Part shown: positions 6,807 through 13,213 of the stretch, piece after piece
Numbering within the stretch: the first letter of the stretch is position 1
Layout of the letters: each line of letters begins with the position of its first letter
DNA from: an uncultured Oscillibacter sp.
GTDB lineage: Bacteria; Bacillota; Clostridia; Oscillospirales; Oscillospiraceae
DNA: 13,213 bases
Reading direction: 5' to 3'
Assembly: GCA_900544105.1 (NCBI GenBank)
Contig: UQUC01000064.1
Location: 1 to 13,213, forward strand
Notes under the pieces: generated by a model
What the model saw: the letters and a program-made list of their open reading frames with translations, nothing else
The model's database searches: none
What the model was told of the DNA's origin: nothing
Program-made: the position numbers and the translations under genes

Positions 6807-7457
6807 TCAGTTTTCCCCTCCATTGATCCAGCTTTCGTCAGACGGATTGTCCCGGAATTTCAGCAGACGGGCCACGTCCTCCGGCGCGATATAGCCTTCC
6901 TCCGCGCCCACCTGGGCGATGGTGTCCAGATTCGTCAGGCTCACGTTCTTCACGCCGGCCTCTGCCATGCGCTCCACGCCCTTCTTCATGCCGTAGGTGA
7001 AGATGCTCACCACGCCCAGCACCTCAGCGCCTGCTTCCCGCAGGGCTTCCACGGTCTCCAGCACGCTGCCGCCGGTGGAGATCAGATCCTCCACGACCAC
7101 GACCTTCTCGCCCTTGTCCAGACGGCCTTCGATGCGGTTCTGGCGGCCATGGTCCTTATTGCCGGAACGGACATAGCCCATAGGCAGGCCCAGCAGATGG
7201 GCGGCAATGGCAGCGTGGGCGATGCCGGCGGTGGCGGTGCCCATCAGGACCTCCGCCTCCGGGTACTCCCGCTTCACGGTATCGGCAATGGCCTGCTCCA
7301 CCTCGTTCCGGGCTTCCGGAGCGGTGAGGATCAGCCGGTTATCGCAGTAGATGGGGCTCTTGATGCCGCTGGCCCAGGTAAAAGGCTCCTGAGGGCGGAG
7401 AAAGACCGCCTTGATCTCCAGCAGACGCTTGGCAACGCGCACATTGATGCTGTCCAT
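6807..7457 (-). CDS. pyrE: Orotate phosphoribosyltransferase
   Basis: PyrE joins orotate and PRPP to give OMP and pyrophosphate. The product is 216 aa, the family length. Seen: the type I phosphoribosyltransferase PRPP motif VVVVEDLISTGGS (119-131), the flexible catalytic loop KDHGRQNRIEG (101-111) and the orotate-side segment FTWASGIKSPIYCDNR near the N-terminus. The ribosome site AAAGGAG is well spaced from the ATG. A 57-nt gap separates it from pyrF, the longest gap upstream of carB; I saw no terminator or convincing promoter in it. The gene ends one nt before the pyrB start, and its last codons hold the pyrB ribosome site, which suggests coupling. Confidence 0.97.
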   Translation of the reverse strand: MDSINVRVAKRLLEIKAVFLRPQEPFTWASGIKSPIYCDNRLILTAPEARNEVEQAIADTVKREYPEAEVLMGTATAGIAHAAIAAHLLGLPMGYVRSGNKDHGRQNRIEGRLDKGEKVVVVEDLISTGGSVLETVEALREAGAEVLGVVSIFTYGMKKGVERMAEAGVKNVSLTNLDTIAQVGAEEGYIAPEDVARLLKFRDNPSDESWINGGEN

Positions 7458-7514
7458 AGTTTGTTCTCCTTTATATCAATTTTTCTGTTGATCCAATCGT
7501 TTCCGGTTCGCGGC

Positions 7515-8213
7515 TCAGCCCACGAACTCCGCCACGCAGCGGCGGTAGGCGGCCACGGGGTCCTCCGCCTGGGTGATGGGACGGCCCACCACAATGTAGT
7601 CGGAGCCAAGCTCCTTGGCCTTGGCCGGCGTGGTGACCCGCTTCTGGTCGCCCACGTCTCCGTCAGCAAAGCGGACACCGGGGGTCACGGTGAGGAAGTT
7701 CTTGCCGCAGCGCTCGTGGACCGCGCCTGCCTCCAGGGGAGAGCATACCACGCCGTCCAGCCCCACGATGGAGGCGATCTCCGCATAGTGCATCACCACT
7801 TCGGCAATGGGCTTTTCGATCCACAGCTCTTTTTCCAGCATGTCCTGGTCCGTGGAGGTCAGCTGGGTCACAGCGATCAGCAGCGGGCGGGTACCATCCG
7901 GACGGGTCAGGCCCGCCAGAGCAGCGGACATCATGGCGCCGGTGCCGGCGGCATGGACGTTCACCAGGTCCACATCCAGCGCGGACAGGGCAGCCATAGC
8001 CTTTTTCACGGTGTTGGGGATATCATGCAGCTTCAGATCCAGGAAGATCTTATGGCCCCGGGCCCGGATCTCCCGGACGATGGAGGGGCCTTCGGCGTAG
8101 AACAGCTCCATGCCGATCTTCACAAAGGGCTTTTCCTCCGTGAAGCGGTCCAGAAATGCCAGTGTCTTTTCCTTGCTGTCAAAGTCCAGCGCAACGATAA
8201 CGTCTTTACCCAT
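7515..8213 (-). CDS. pyrF: Orotidine 5'-phosphate decarboxylase
   Basis: PyrF decarboxylates OMP to UMP, the last step of the pathway. The product is 232 aa, normal for the short bacterial type. The TIM-barrel motifs are intact: VALDF (7-11), the lysine in FVKIGMELF (Lys32), the catalytic DxKxxD array in DLKLHDIPNT (Asp59, Lys61, Asp64), the phosphate-binding TPGVR and the C-terminal VVGRPIT. Its ATG overlaps the 3' end of pyrD by 8 nt and is preceded by GGAGGAG, consistent with coupled translation. Confidence 0.97.
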   Translation of the reverse strand: MGKDVIVALDFDSKEKTLAFLDRFTEEKPFVKIGMELFYAEGPSIVREIRARGHKIFLDLKLHDIPNTVKKAMAALSALDVDLVNVHAAGTGAMMSAALAGLTRPDGTRPLLIAVTQLTSTDQDMLEKELWIEKPIAEVVMHYAEIASIVGLDGVVCSPLEAGAVHERCGKNFLTVTPGVRFADGDVGDQKRVTTPAKAKELGSDYIVVGRPITQAEDPVAAYRRCVAEFVG

Positions 8214-9123
8214 GATGTGCTCCTCCTATGATCTCTGTCAGATTTTCCATGCCGTACCGTTCCATCACGGCAGGCAGATTTTCGATAATGGTCTTACTGG
8301 CATACGGCTCCACGAGGTTCGCCGCGCCAACGCCGATGGCGGTGGCGCCTGCCAGCATCAGCTCGATAACGTCCCCCGCCGTGGTGACGCCGCCCATGCC
8401 CACGATGGGGATGGACACCGCCTCGTAGACCTGATACACCATCCGCACTGCCAGCGGGAACATCCCCGGACCGGACATACCGCCGGTTGTATTGGCCAGC
8501 AGCGGACGGCGGCGCTTCAGATCGATCCGCATACCCGGCATGGTGTTGATGAGGCTCACGCCGTCGGCGCCCTCATCCTCGCAGGCTTTGGCAACGGCGG
8601 CGATGTTGGCCGCCGTGGGGGACAACTTCAAGATGATGGGCTTTTTCGTCACCGCTCGGACCGCCTTCGTCACCTCGGCCGCGGACTTGGGATCCGCGCC
8701 GAAGGCCGCGCCGCCGCCGTGGACGTTGGGGCAGGAGATATTGACCTCCAGCCAGCCCACCTGCTCCTGGGCGTCCAGCTTTTCGCAGACCTCGGCGTAT
8801 TCCGCCACGGAAAAACCGCTGATATTCGCCATCACCGGCTTGTGAAATACCTGCTTGAGCTTCGGCAGCTCCGTTTCGATCACCGCGTCCACACCGGGGT
8901 TTTGCAGGCCCACAGCATTCAGCAGTCCGCCGGCATACTCCGCGATGCGGGGGGTGGGGTTGCCGAAGCGGGGTTCCCGGGTCGTACCCTTGAAAGAAAA
9001 GGTGCCCAGCATATTGATGTCGTACAACTCCGCAAACTCATAGCCAAAGCCGAAGGTGCCGCTGGCGGGGATGATGGGGTTGTCCATCTCAATACCGCAG
9101 AGGGTCACTTTTGTATTCACCAT
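8206..9123 (-). CDS. pyrD: Dihydroorotate dehydrogenase, class 1B catalytic subunit
   Basis: PyrD oxidises dihydroorotate to orotate at FMN. In class 1B enzymes electrons pass to the FAD/[2Fe-2S] subunit PyrK and on to NAD+. The product is 305 aa. Seen: PASGTFGFGYE near the N-terminus, the active-site cysteine Cys131 in NISCPN (class 1 enzymes use Cys, class 2 Ser), GADGVSLINT, and the FMN phosphate-binding glycine-rich segments GMGGV and GATAIGVG. The adjacent pyrK confirms class 1B. The ATG has a GGAGG site 7 nt upstream and overlaps pyrK by 7 nt; the 3' end overlaps pyrF by 8 nt. The protein is cytosolic, with no signal peptide or membrane segment. Confidence 0.97.
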   Translation of the reverse strand: MVNTKVTLCGIEMDNPIIPASGTFGFGYEFAELYDINMLGTFSFKGTTREPRFGNPTPRIAEYAGGLLNAVGLQNPGVDAVIETELPKLKQVFHKPVMANISGFSVAEYAEVCEKLDAQEQVGWLEVNISCPNVHGGGAAFGADPKSAAEVTKAVRAVTKKPIILKLSPTAANIAAVAKACEDEGADGVSLINTMPGMRIDLKRRRPLLANTTGGMSGPGMFPLAVRMVYQVYEAVSIPIVGMGGVTTAGDVIELMLAGATAIGVGAANLVEPYASKTIIENLPAVMERYGMENLTEIIGGAHHG

Positions 9124-9857
9124 ACGATCTCCTCCTTTTCCAGCACGGGGCCGTCCTTGCAGATCCGCTTATTGCCGTATTTCGTTTTGCAGGAGCAGCC
9201 CATGCAGGCCCCGAAGCCGCAGCCCATCCGCTCCTCAAAGCTGAACTGGCCGGAGGTCTTGCAGGCGCTGTATACCGCCTTCAGCATCGGCTCCGGACCG
9301 CAGGTATAGAGATAGGTGTAGTCGGACACGGCGGCCATGCCGTCGGTCACAAGTCCCTTGAGGCCGGCGCTGCCGTCGGAAGTGGCGATGATGACCTCCA
9401 CCCCCAGCGTCCGGAACTCCTCCACCAGGAAGATCTCGGATTCCCGGTTGAAACCCAGCACGGCGGTGACGCGCTTACCCTGTGCGGTCAGCCGCTTGGC
9501 AAGGCCGTACAGCGGCGGGATACCCACGCCGCCGCCCACCAGCAGGGGGTGTTCCCCGCTGCGGGACACATCGTAGCCGTTGCCAAGGCCCGTCAGCACA
9601 TCCAGCTCCGTGCCAGGAGCCATGCCCGTCATGGCCTCGGTGCCGTGGCCCAAGACCTTATAAATAAGCGTCAATTCTCCATCGGACCAGTCGCACACGG
9701 AGATAGGACGGCGGAGGAAAAAGCCAGAGAGCTTCAGATTCACGAACTGGCCGGGGGCGGTGATGGCAGAGGTGTCCCCCGCCAGCCGCAGACGGTAGAT
9801 GCCGTCGGCCAGTCTTGTGTTTTCAGTCACTGTCAAGGTTATTTGCTTCACGATCAT
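9117..9857 (-). CDS. pyrK: Dihydroorotate dehydrogenase B electron-transfer subunit
   Basis: PyrK carries FAD and a [2Fe-2S] cluster and moves electrons from PyrD's FMN to NAD+. The product is 246 aa from the first ATG. Seen: the FAD-binding RRPIS (49-53), a glycine-rich nucleotide-binding GGGVGIPPL (108-116), YTCGPEPML, and the cluster cysteines Cys213, Cys218, Cys221 and Cys233 (C-X4-C-X2-C-X11-C), then DGPVL. The start is uncertain. The ATG overlaps the pyrC stop (ATGA) but has only 1 nt between GGAG and itself. A GTG at 9849-9851, two codons later, has ideal spacing of 7 nt and gives MKQITLTV, closer to known PyrK N-termini. Confidence 0.95.
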   Translation of the reverse strand: MIVKQITLTVTENTRLADGIYRLRLAGDTSAITAPGQFVNLKLSGFFLRRPISVCDWSDGELTLIYKVLGHGTEAMTGMAPGTELDVLTGLGNGYDVSRSGEHPLLVGGGVGIPPLYGLAKRLTAQGKRVTAVLGFNRESEIFLVEEFRTLGVEVIIATSDGSAGLKGLVTDGMAAVSDYTYLYTCGPEPMLKAVYSACKTSGQFSFEERMGCGFGACMGCSCKTKYGNKRICKDGPVLEKEEIVW

Positions 9858-11110
9858 TCTCCTTTCAGCAGACGGTCTGCATCATACCAGGCAGCCGTTT
9901 CGCCTGCTGCTGTCAGCAGGCAGCGGCCTTGGACCTCCCATCCTGTAAAGGGTGTTGCCTTGCCCATGGAGAGAAAGTCTGCCGGGTCGATCCGATGGCT
10001 GTCATTCAGGTCGAACACGGTAAAACCGGTGTCCATCGGGATGTTGAAGCGGCGGCAGGGGGCATCGTGGAGCAGTTCCATCAGCCGCTCCATAGAGATG
10101 ACGCTGGGCTTCACAAGTTCAGTATACAACAACGGGAACGCTGTTTCCAGTCCTACAATGCCCATTGCGCTTTTTTCCAGTCCGCGGCCTTTTTCCTCGG
10201 CACTGTGAGGGGCATGGTCCGTGGCGATCATGTCGATGGTGCCGTCCGCCAGGCCTTCCAACAGGGCCTCCCGGTCGCTCTTATCGCGCAGAGGCGGATT
10301 CATCTTGAAACGGCCATCCTCCTGCAAGCAGGAATCGTCCAGCAGCAGGTAGTGGGGGCCGGTCTCGCAGGTGACGTCCAGGCCCTCGGCTTTGGCCTTG
10401 CGGATCAGGTCCACGCTCTCCTTGGTGGAGATGTGGCAGACATGATAGCCACAGCCCGTCTCCCGCACCAGCTCCAAATCCCGTTGAATGGGTCGCCACT
10501 CGCTCTCGGAGCAGATACCCCTGTGGCCGTGGGCCTTGGCATAGGCGCCGTCATGGATATAGCCGCCCCGCAGGAGGGAATTATCCTCACAGTGGGCCAC
10601 GATCAGCTTGCCCAGGCGCTTGGCCTCCAGCATAGCGCGGCGCATCATGTCGCGGTCCTGAACGCCCTTTCCGTCATCGGAGAAAGCCACTACATAGGGG
10701 GCCATGGCTTCCAGATCCGCCAGCGTCTCCCCTTTTTCCCCCTGCGTAATCGCGCCGTAGGGCAGGACCCGCACCACCGCGTCCTTTTCGATGGCATCCA
10801 GCTCCGGTCGGAGGTTTTCCAGGCTGTCCGGCACCGGGTTCAGGTTCGGCATGGCACACACCACGGTATAGCCGCCATGGGCCGCCGCTAAAGAGCCGCT
10901 ACGGATGGTTTCCTTATAAGAAAAACCCGGCTCCCGAAGATGCACATGAACATCAACGAAACCGGGTAAAATCACGAAAGAAGAAGCATCCATAGTGGAA
11001 ATAGTACCGCCTCGGGAAACACCATTGCCCAAAGAAATGGAAACACTGCTCCGGGAGAAAACGCCGTTGTGGAATACCTGCGCATTGTTCAGTACCAACG
11101 TCACGATCAT
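9854..11110 (-). CDS. pyrC: Dihydroorotase (class I)
   Basis: PyrC cyclises carbamoyl aspartate to dihydroorotate using zinc. The product is 418 aa, typical of the class I amidohydrolase form of Gram-positives. Metal and catalytic motifs are complete: HVHLREPG (His55, His57), SDDGKGV (Asp145/Asp146), AHCED (His173), CHIST (His226), NPPLR (271-275) and TDHAPH (Asp298, His299, His302). It is the first gene of the operon, about 27 nt after the predicted transcription start. AAGGAG sits only 2 nt before the listed ATG; a GTG at 11102-11104, two codons later, has an 8-nt spacer and may be the real start. The 3' end overlaps pyrK by 4 nt (ATGA). Confidence 0.97.
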   Translation of the reverse strand: MIVTLVLNNAQVFHNGVFSRSSVSISLGNGVSRGGTISTMDASSFVILPGFVDVHVHLREPGFSYKETIRSGSLAAAHGGYTVVCAMPNLNPVPDSLENLRPELDAIEKDAVVRVLPYGAITQGEKGETLADLEAMAPYVVAFSDDGKGVQDRDMMRRAMLEAKRLGKLIVAHCEDNSLLRGGYIHDGAYAKAHGHRGICSESEWRPIQRDLELVRETGCGYHVCHISTKESVDLIRKAKAEGLDVTCETGPHYLLLDDSCLQEDGRFKMNPPLRDKSDREALLEGLADGTIDMIATDHAPHSAEEKGRGLEKSAMGIVGLETAFPLLYTELVKPSVISMERLMELLHDAPCRRFNIPMDTGFTVFDLNDSHRIDPADFLSMGKATPFTGWEVQGRCLLTAAGETAAWYDADRLLKGE

Positions 11111-11143
11111 CGCTCCTTTTCTAAAAATCTCTAAACTTTCGAT

Positions 11144-11172
11144 ATGATACCATGGGTTTCCCTACCTGTCAA
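11144..11172 (-). promoter_or_regulatory. Sigma-A type promoter of the pyr operon
   Basis: On the minus strand a perfect -35 TTGACA (11167-11172) is followed after exactly 17 nt by TATCAT (11144-11149), five of six matching TATAAT. An A-rich run lies just upstream of the -35. The start should be near 11137, leaving about 27 nt before the pyrC ATG, with AAGGAG at 11113-11118. There is no space for a PyrR-type antiterminator/terminator leader, so regulation, if any, would act at this promoter or on translation. The spacer contains a small GGGAAACCC inverted repeat. Confidence 0.85.
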
Positions 11173-11279
11173 GGGTCTTTTTTCACAAGAGGTCCTCCGA
11201 TTTCCCCGATGCGTTTCTACGCCCCGGCAAACTGACGGAAATCATCGAATTTTCCCTCTGTCTTTGGGCGGGCACGCAG

Positions 11280-11311
11280 AAAAAAACATCCACCCGCCAG
11301 GCGGGTGGATG
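11280..11311 (-). terminator. Intrinsic terminator of valS
   Basis: In the minus-strand RNA an 11-bp GC-rich stem (11301-11311 with 11287-11297, 3-nt loop) is followed at once by seven U (11280-11286). It lies 25 nt after the valS stop. It is a textbook rho-independent terminator and separates valS from the pyr operon. Confidence 0.93.
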
Positions 11312-11336
11312 CTTTTGGTCGGTTCGGTATTTAGGC

Positions 11337-13213
11337 TCAGGCCATGGCCTTGGCGGATTCCTCCAGCTTGGCGATGAGCTCCTGATATTTGGCAACCTTC
11401 TCACGCTCGGCGTTCACCACGTTTTCGGGAGCGTGGGCCACGAATTTCTCGTTGGCCAACTTGCCCTCGGTGATCCGCAGACCGTTCTTCGCCTTTTCCA
11501 GCTCCTTGGCAATGCGCTCCCGCTCTGCCGCCAGATCCACCAGCTCGCTGAGAGGCAGGTAGGCAGTGGCGTCATGGGTCACCACACTGACAAGGCCGGT
11601 CACATCTGCCGGAGCGGTCTCCGGGAAGGTGACGTTGCTGGCGTAGGCCAAACGCTGGATGAAGTGCAGGCCCTGCTGATACGGCTTCGCCTGATCGGTG
11701 ACGATCATCAGCTCCGCCTTCTTGGAGGGGGGCACGTTCATCTCGGCCCGGCGGGCACGAATGGCCCGGATCAGGTCCATAACGGCCTCCATAGCGCTCT
11801 CCTCCGCCGGGAAGCTCAGAGCCTCCGTGTACTCCGGCCACTGGGCCATCATCAGGATGTCCTCAGCGCCGTCGCACTTGGGAAGGGCCTGATAGATCTC
11901 CTCGGTAATGAAGGGCATGAAGGGATGCAGCAGCTTCAGCAGCGTCACCAGAACGTAGCAGAGCACGTTCTGGGCGGTCAGCTTGGCGTCCTCATCCGTG
12001 CCGTTCAGCCGTGTCTTGGTCAGCTCGATATACCAGTCGCAGTAGGTGTCCCAGATGAAGTCGTAGACCTTGGCGGAGGCCACGCCGATCTCGAAGCTGT
12101 CCAGATTTTCAGTGACTTCCTTCACCAGCCGGTTCAGCTTGCTGAGGACCCATTTGTCCTCCCGCTCCAGCTTATCAGCAGCGGGCAGCTCGTAACGGTC
12201 GATGGTGAGGTTCATCATCACGAAGCGGCTGGCGTTCCAGATCTTATTGGCGAAGTTCCGCATGGCCTCGCACTTTTCGGTGTAGAACCGGGTGTCGTTG
12301 CCGGGGGAGTTGCCGGTGATGAGGTTGAAGCGCAGCGCGTCCGCGCCGTACTTCTCCGCCATTTCCAGGGGATCGATGCCGTTGCCCAGAGACTTGGACA
12401 TCTTGCGGCCCTTGTCGTCCCGCACCAGGCCATGGATCAAAACGGTGTGGAAGGGGATCTTCTTCATCTGCTCGCAGCCGGAGAAGATCATTCGGGCCAC
12501 CCAGAAGAAAATGATGTCATAGCCGGTGACCATGACGCTGGTGGGATACCAGTAGTTCAGGTCGGCGGTCTGCTCCGGCCAGCCCAACGTGGAGAAGGGC
12601 CACAGGGCGGAGGAGAACCAGGTGTCCAGCACGTCCTCCTCCCGGGTCAGGTGGGTGCTGCCGCACTTTTCGCAGACGGTGGGATCTTCCCGCTTCACGT
12701 TGATGTGGCCGCAGTCATCGCAGGTCCACGCGGGGATCTGATGGCCCCACCAGAGCTGACGGGAAATGCACCAGTCATGGCAGTTTTCCATCCAGTTGGT
12801 ATAGGTTTTGGAGAAGCGCTCGGGAACGAACTTCACTTCGCCCTCGTTCACCACCCGCAGGGCCTCTTTGGCCAGCGGCTCCATCTTCACGAACCACTGG
12901 GCGGAAATCAGCGGCTCCACATCGTTGTGGCAGCGGTAGCAGGTGCCGACGTTGTGGTTGTAAGGCTCCACCTTCACCAGATAGCCCTGCTCCTCCAGAT
13001 CCTTCACGATGGCCTTGCGGCACTCGTAGCGGTCCATGCCGTTATAGGGTCCGCCGTTTTCGTTGATGTGACCGTCGTCGGCAATGACCCGGATGACCTC
13101 CAGATTGTGCCGCAGGCCCACCTCAAAGTCGTTGGGGTCGTGGGCGGGGGTCATCTTTACCGCGCCGGTGCCGAAGCCGATCTCGCAGTATTCGTCGCCC
13201 ACGATGGGGATCT
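11337..13213 (-). CDS. valS: Valyl-tRNA synthetase, C-terminal part (cut by the window edge)
   Basis: ValS charges tRNA-Val with valine. About 625 C-terminal residues are present; the N-terminus, including the HIGH motif, lies beyond the right edge. The frame is open to position 13213 (IPIVGDEY), so the GTG near 13200 is an internal Val codon. Seen in order: GTGAVKMTPAHDPNDFEVG of the editing domain, CYRCHNDVEPLISAQWFVKM, a C-X2-C...C-X2-C zinc-ribbon-like segment (CDDCG, CEKCG), DVLDTWFSSALWPFSTLGWP, GYDIIFFWVARM, the KMSKS signature (12390-12404), the anticodon-binding helical domain, and the charged C-terminal coiled-coil tRNA arm (from about LVDLAAERERI). This set distinguishes ValS from IleS and LeuS. 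It is a separate unit from the pyr operon, closed by a strong terminator. Confidence 0.97.
   Translation of the reverse strand, partial: IPIVGDEYCEIGFGTGAVKMTPAHDPNDFEVGLRHNLEVIRVIADDGHINENGGPYNGMDRYECRKAIVKDLEEQGYLVKVEPYNHNVGTCYRCHNDVEPLISAQWFVKMEPLAKEALRVVNEGEVKFVPERFSKTYTNWMENCHDWCISRQLWWGHQIPAWTCDDCGHINVKREDPTVCEKCGSTHLTREEDVLDTWFSSALWPFSTLGWPEQTADLNYWYPTSVMVTGYDIIFFWVARMIFSGCEQMKKIPFHTVLIHGLVRDDKGRKMSKSLGNGIDPLEMAEKYGADALRFNLITGNSPGNDTRFYTEKCEAMRNFANKIWNASRFVMMNLTIDRYELPAADKLEREDKWVLSKLNRLVKEVTENLDSFEIGVASAKVYDFIWDTYCDWYIELTKTRLNGTDEDAKLTAQNVLCYVLVTLLKLLHPFMPFITEEIYQALPKCDGAEDILMMAQWPEYTEALSFPAEESAMEAVMDLIRAIRARRAEMNVPPSKKAELMIVTDQAKPYQQGLHFIQRLAYASNVTFPETAPADVTGLVSVVTHDATAYLPLSELVDLAAERERIAKELEKAKNGLRITEGKLANEKFVAHAPENVVNAEREKVAKYQELIAKLEESAKAMA

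Noticed and set aside
6806..6823. A pyrB start at the upstream ATG (6823)
   Set aside because: The pyrB ribosome site GGAGGGG would lie inside the coding sequence, and ATG 6803-6805 is correctly spaced from it.
7458..7514. A promoter or terminator in the pyrF-pyrE gap
   Set aside because: TTGGAT and GATATA are only 13 nt apart and there is no hairpin above 4 bp; only the pyrE ribosome site is convincing.
4359..10891. Further long plus-strand open frames opposite carA, pyrB, pyrE-pyrF, pyrD, pyrK and pyrC
   Set aside because: Each mirrors a confirmed minus-strand enzyme gene and has the same shadow composition and no family motif.
11173..11279. A small gene or riboswitch between the valS terminator and the pyr promoter
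   Set aside because: I found no start with a ribosome site and a meaningful frame, and only a 4-bp hairpin (GCGT/ACGC).
13200..13202. GTG as a start for the valS frame
   Set aside because: The frame is open to the window edge with ValS-like residues (IPIV before GDEY), and the essential N-terminal domains lie upstream.
1..13213. CRISPR array, tRNA, rRNA, insertion sequence or phage genes
   Set aside because: There are no regularly spaced direct repeats, cloverleaf sequences, transposase motifs or phage proteins; nearly all sequence is accounted for by core metabolic genes.

Overview
This 13.2-kb window is a compact, fully minus-strand stretch of a GC-rich bacterial chromosome. It carries a complete de novo UMP biosynthesis operon, read right to left: pyrC-pyrK-pyrD-pyrF-pyrE-pyrB-pyrI-carA-carB. 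Upstream of it lies the 3' part of valS, which runs off the right edge. The two-subunit class 1B dihydroorotate dehydrogenase (PyrD + PyrK), strong GGAGG-type ribosome sites, a sigma-A style promoter and the clostridial look of the proteins suggest a high-GC member of Clostridia, perhaps an Oscillospiraceae-like gut Firmicute. The genus cannot be set from this sequence.

Layout: 11337-13213 is the C-terminal part of valyl-tRNA synthetase, ended by a strong intrinsic terminator (11280-11311). A near-consensus promoter (TTGACA, 17 nt, TATCAT; 11144-11172) fires into the pyr operon with a leader of only about 27 nt, too short for a PyrR-type attenuator. The genes from pyrC to carA overlap or are separated by 1 to 57 nt, which suggests translational coupling. 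Every enzyme from glutamine and bicarbonate to UMP is present: carbamoyl phosphate (CarA/CarB), carbamoyl aspartate (PyrB with regulatory chain PyrI), dihydroorotate (PyrC), orotate (PyrD/PyrK), OMP (PyrE) and UMP (PyrF).

The most unusual part is the last gene. CarB is fused in frame to a complete diaminopimelate epimerase (DapF) fold, giving one 1345-residue protein. The ancestral DapF start Met is a CTG Leu codon at the junction. Both catalytic cysteines of the DapF family are replaced (Ala1139 and Ser1288), and an Asn in the Gly-Asn-Pro-His motif is Glu1228, while most of the fold's other signature residues remain. This looks like a pseudo-epimerase attached to the allosteric end of carbamoyl-phosphate synthetase, possibly a ligand-sensing or structural domain.

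The 114-nt carA-carB gap is the only long intercistronic gap in the operon, and it is almost entirely palindromic. In the mRNA a 7 bp + 1x1 mismatch + 7 bp stem sequesters the carB ribosome binding site, so expression of the fusion may be controlled separately. The gene-free left end (1-212) holds a run of near back-to-back inverted repeats, one terminator-like on the plus strand and a weak one at the carB stop. I saw no mobile element, tRNA, rRNA or CRISPR array.
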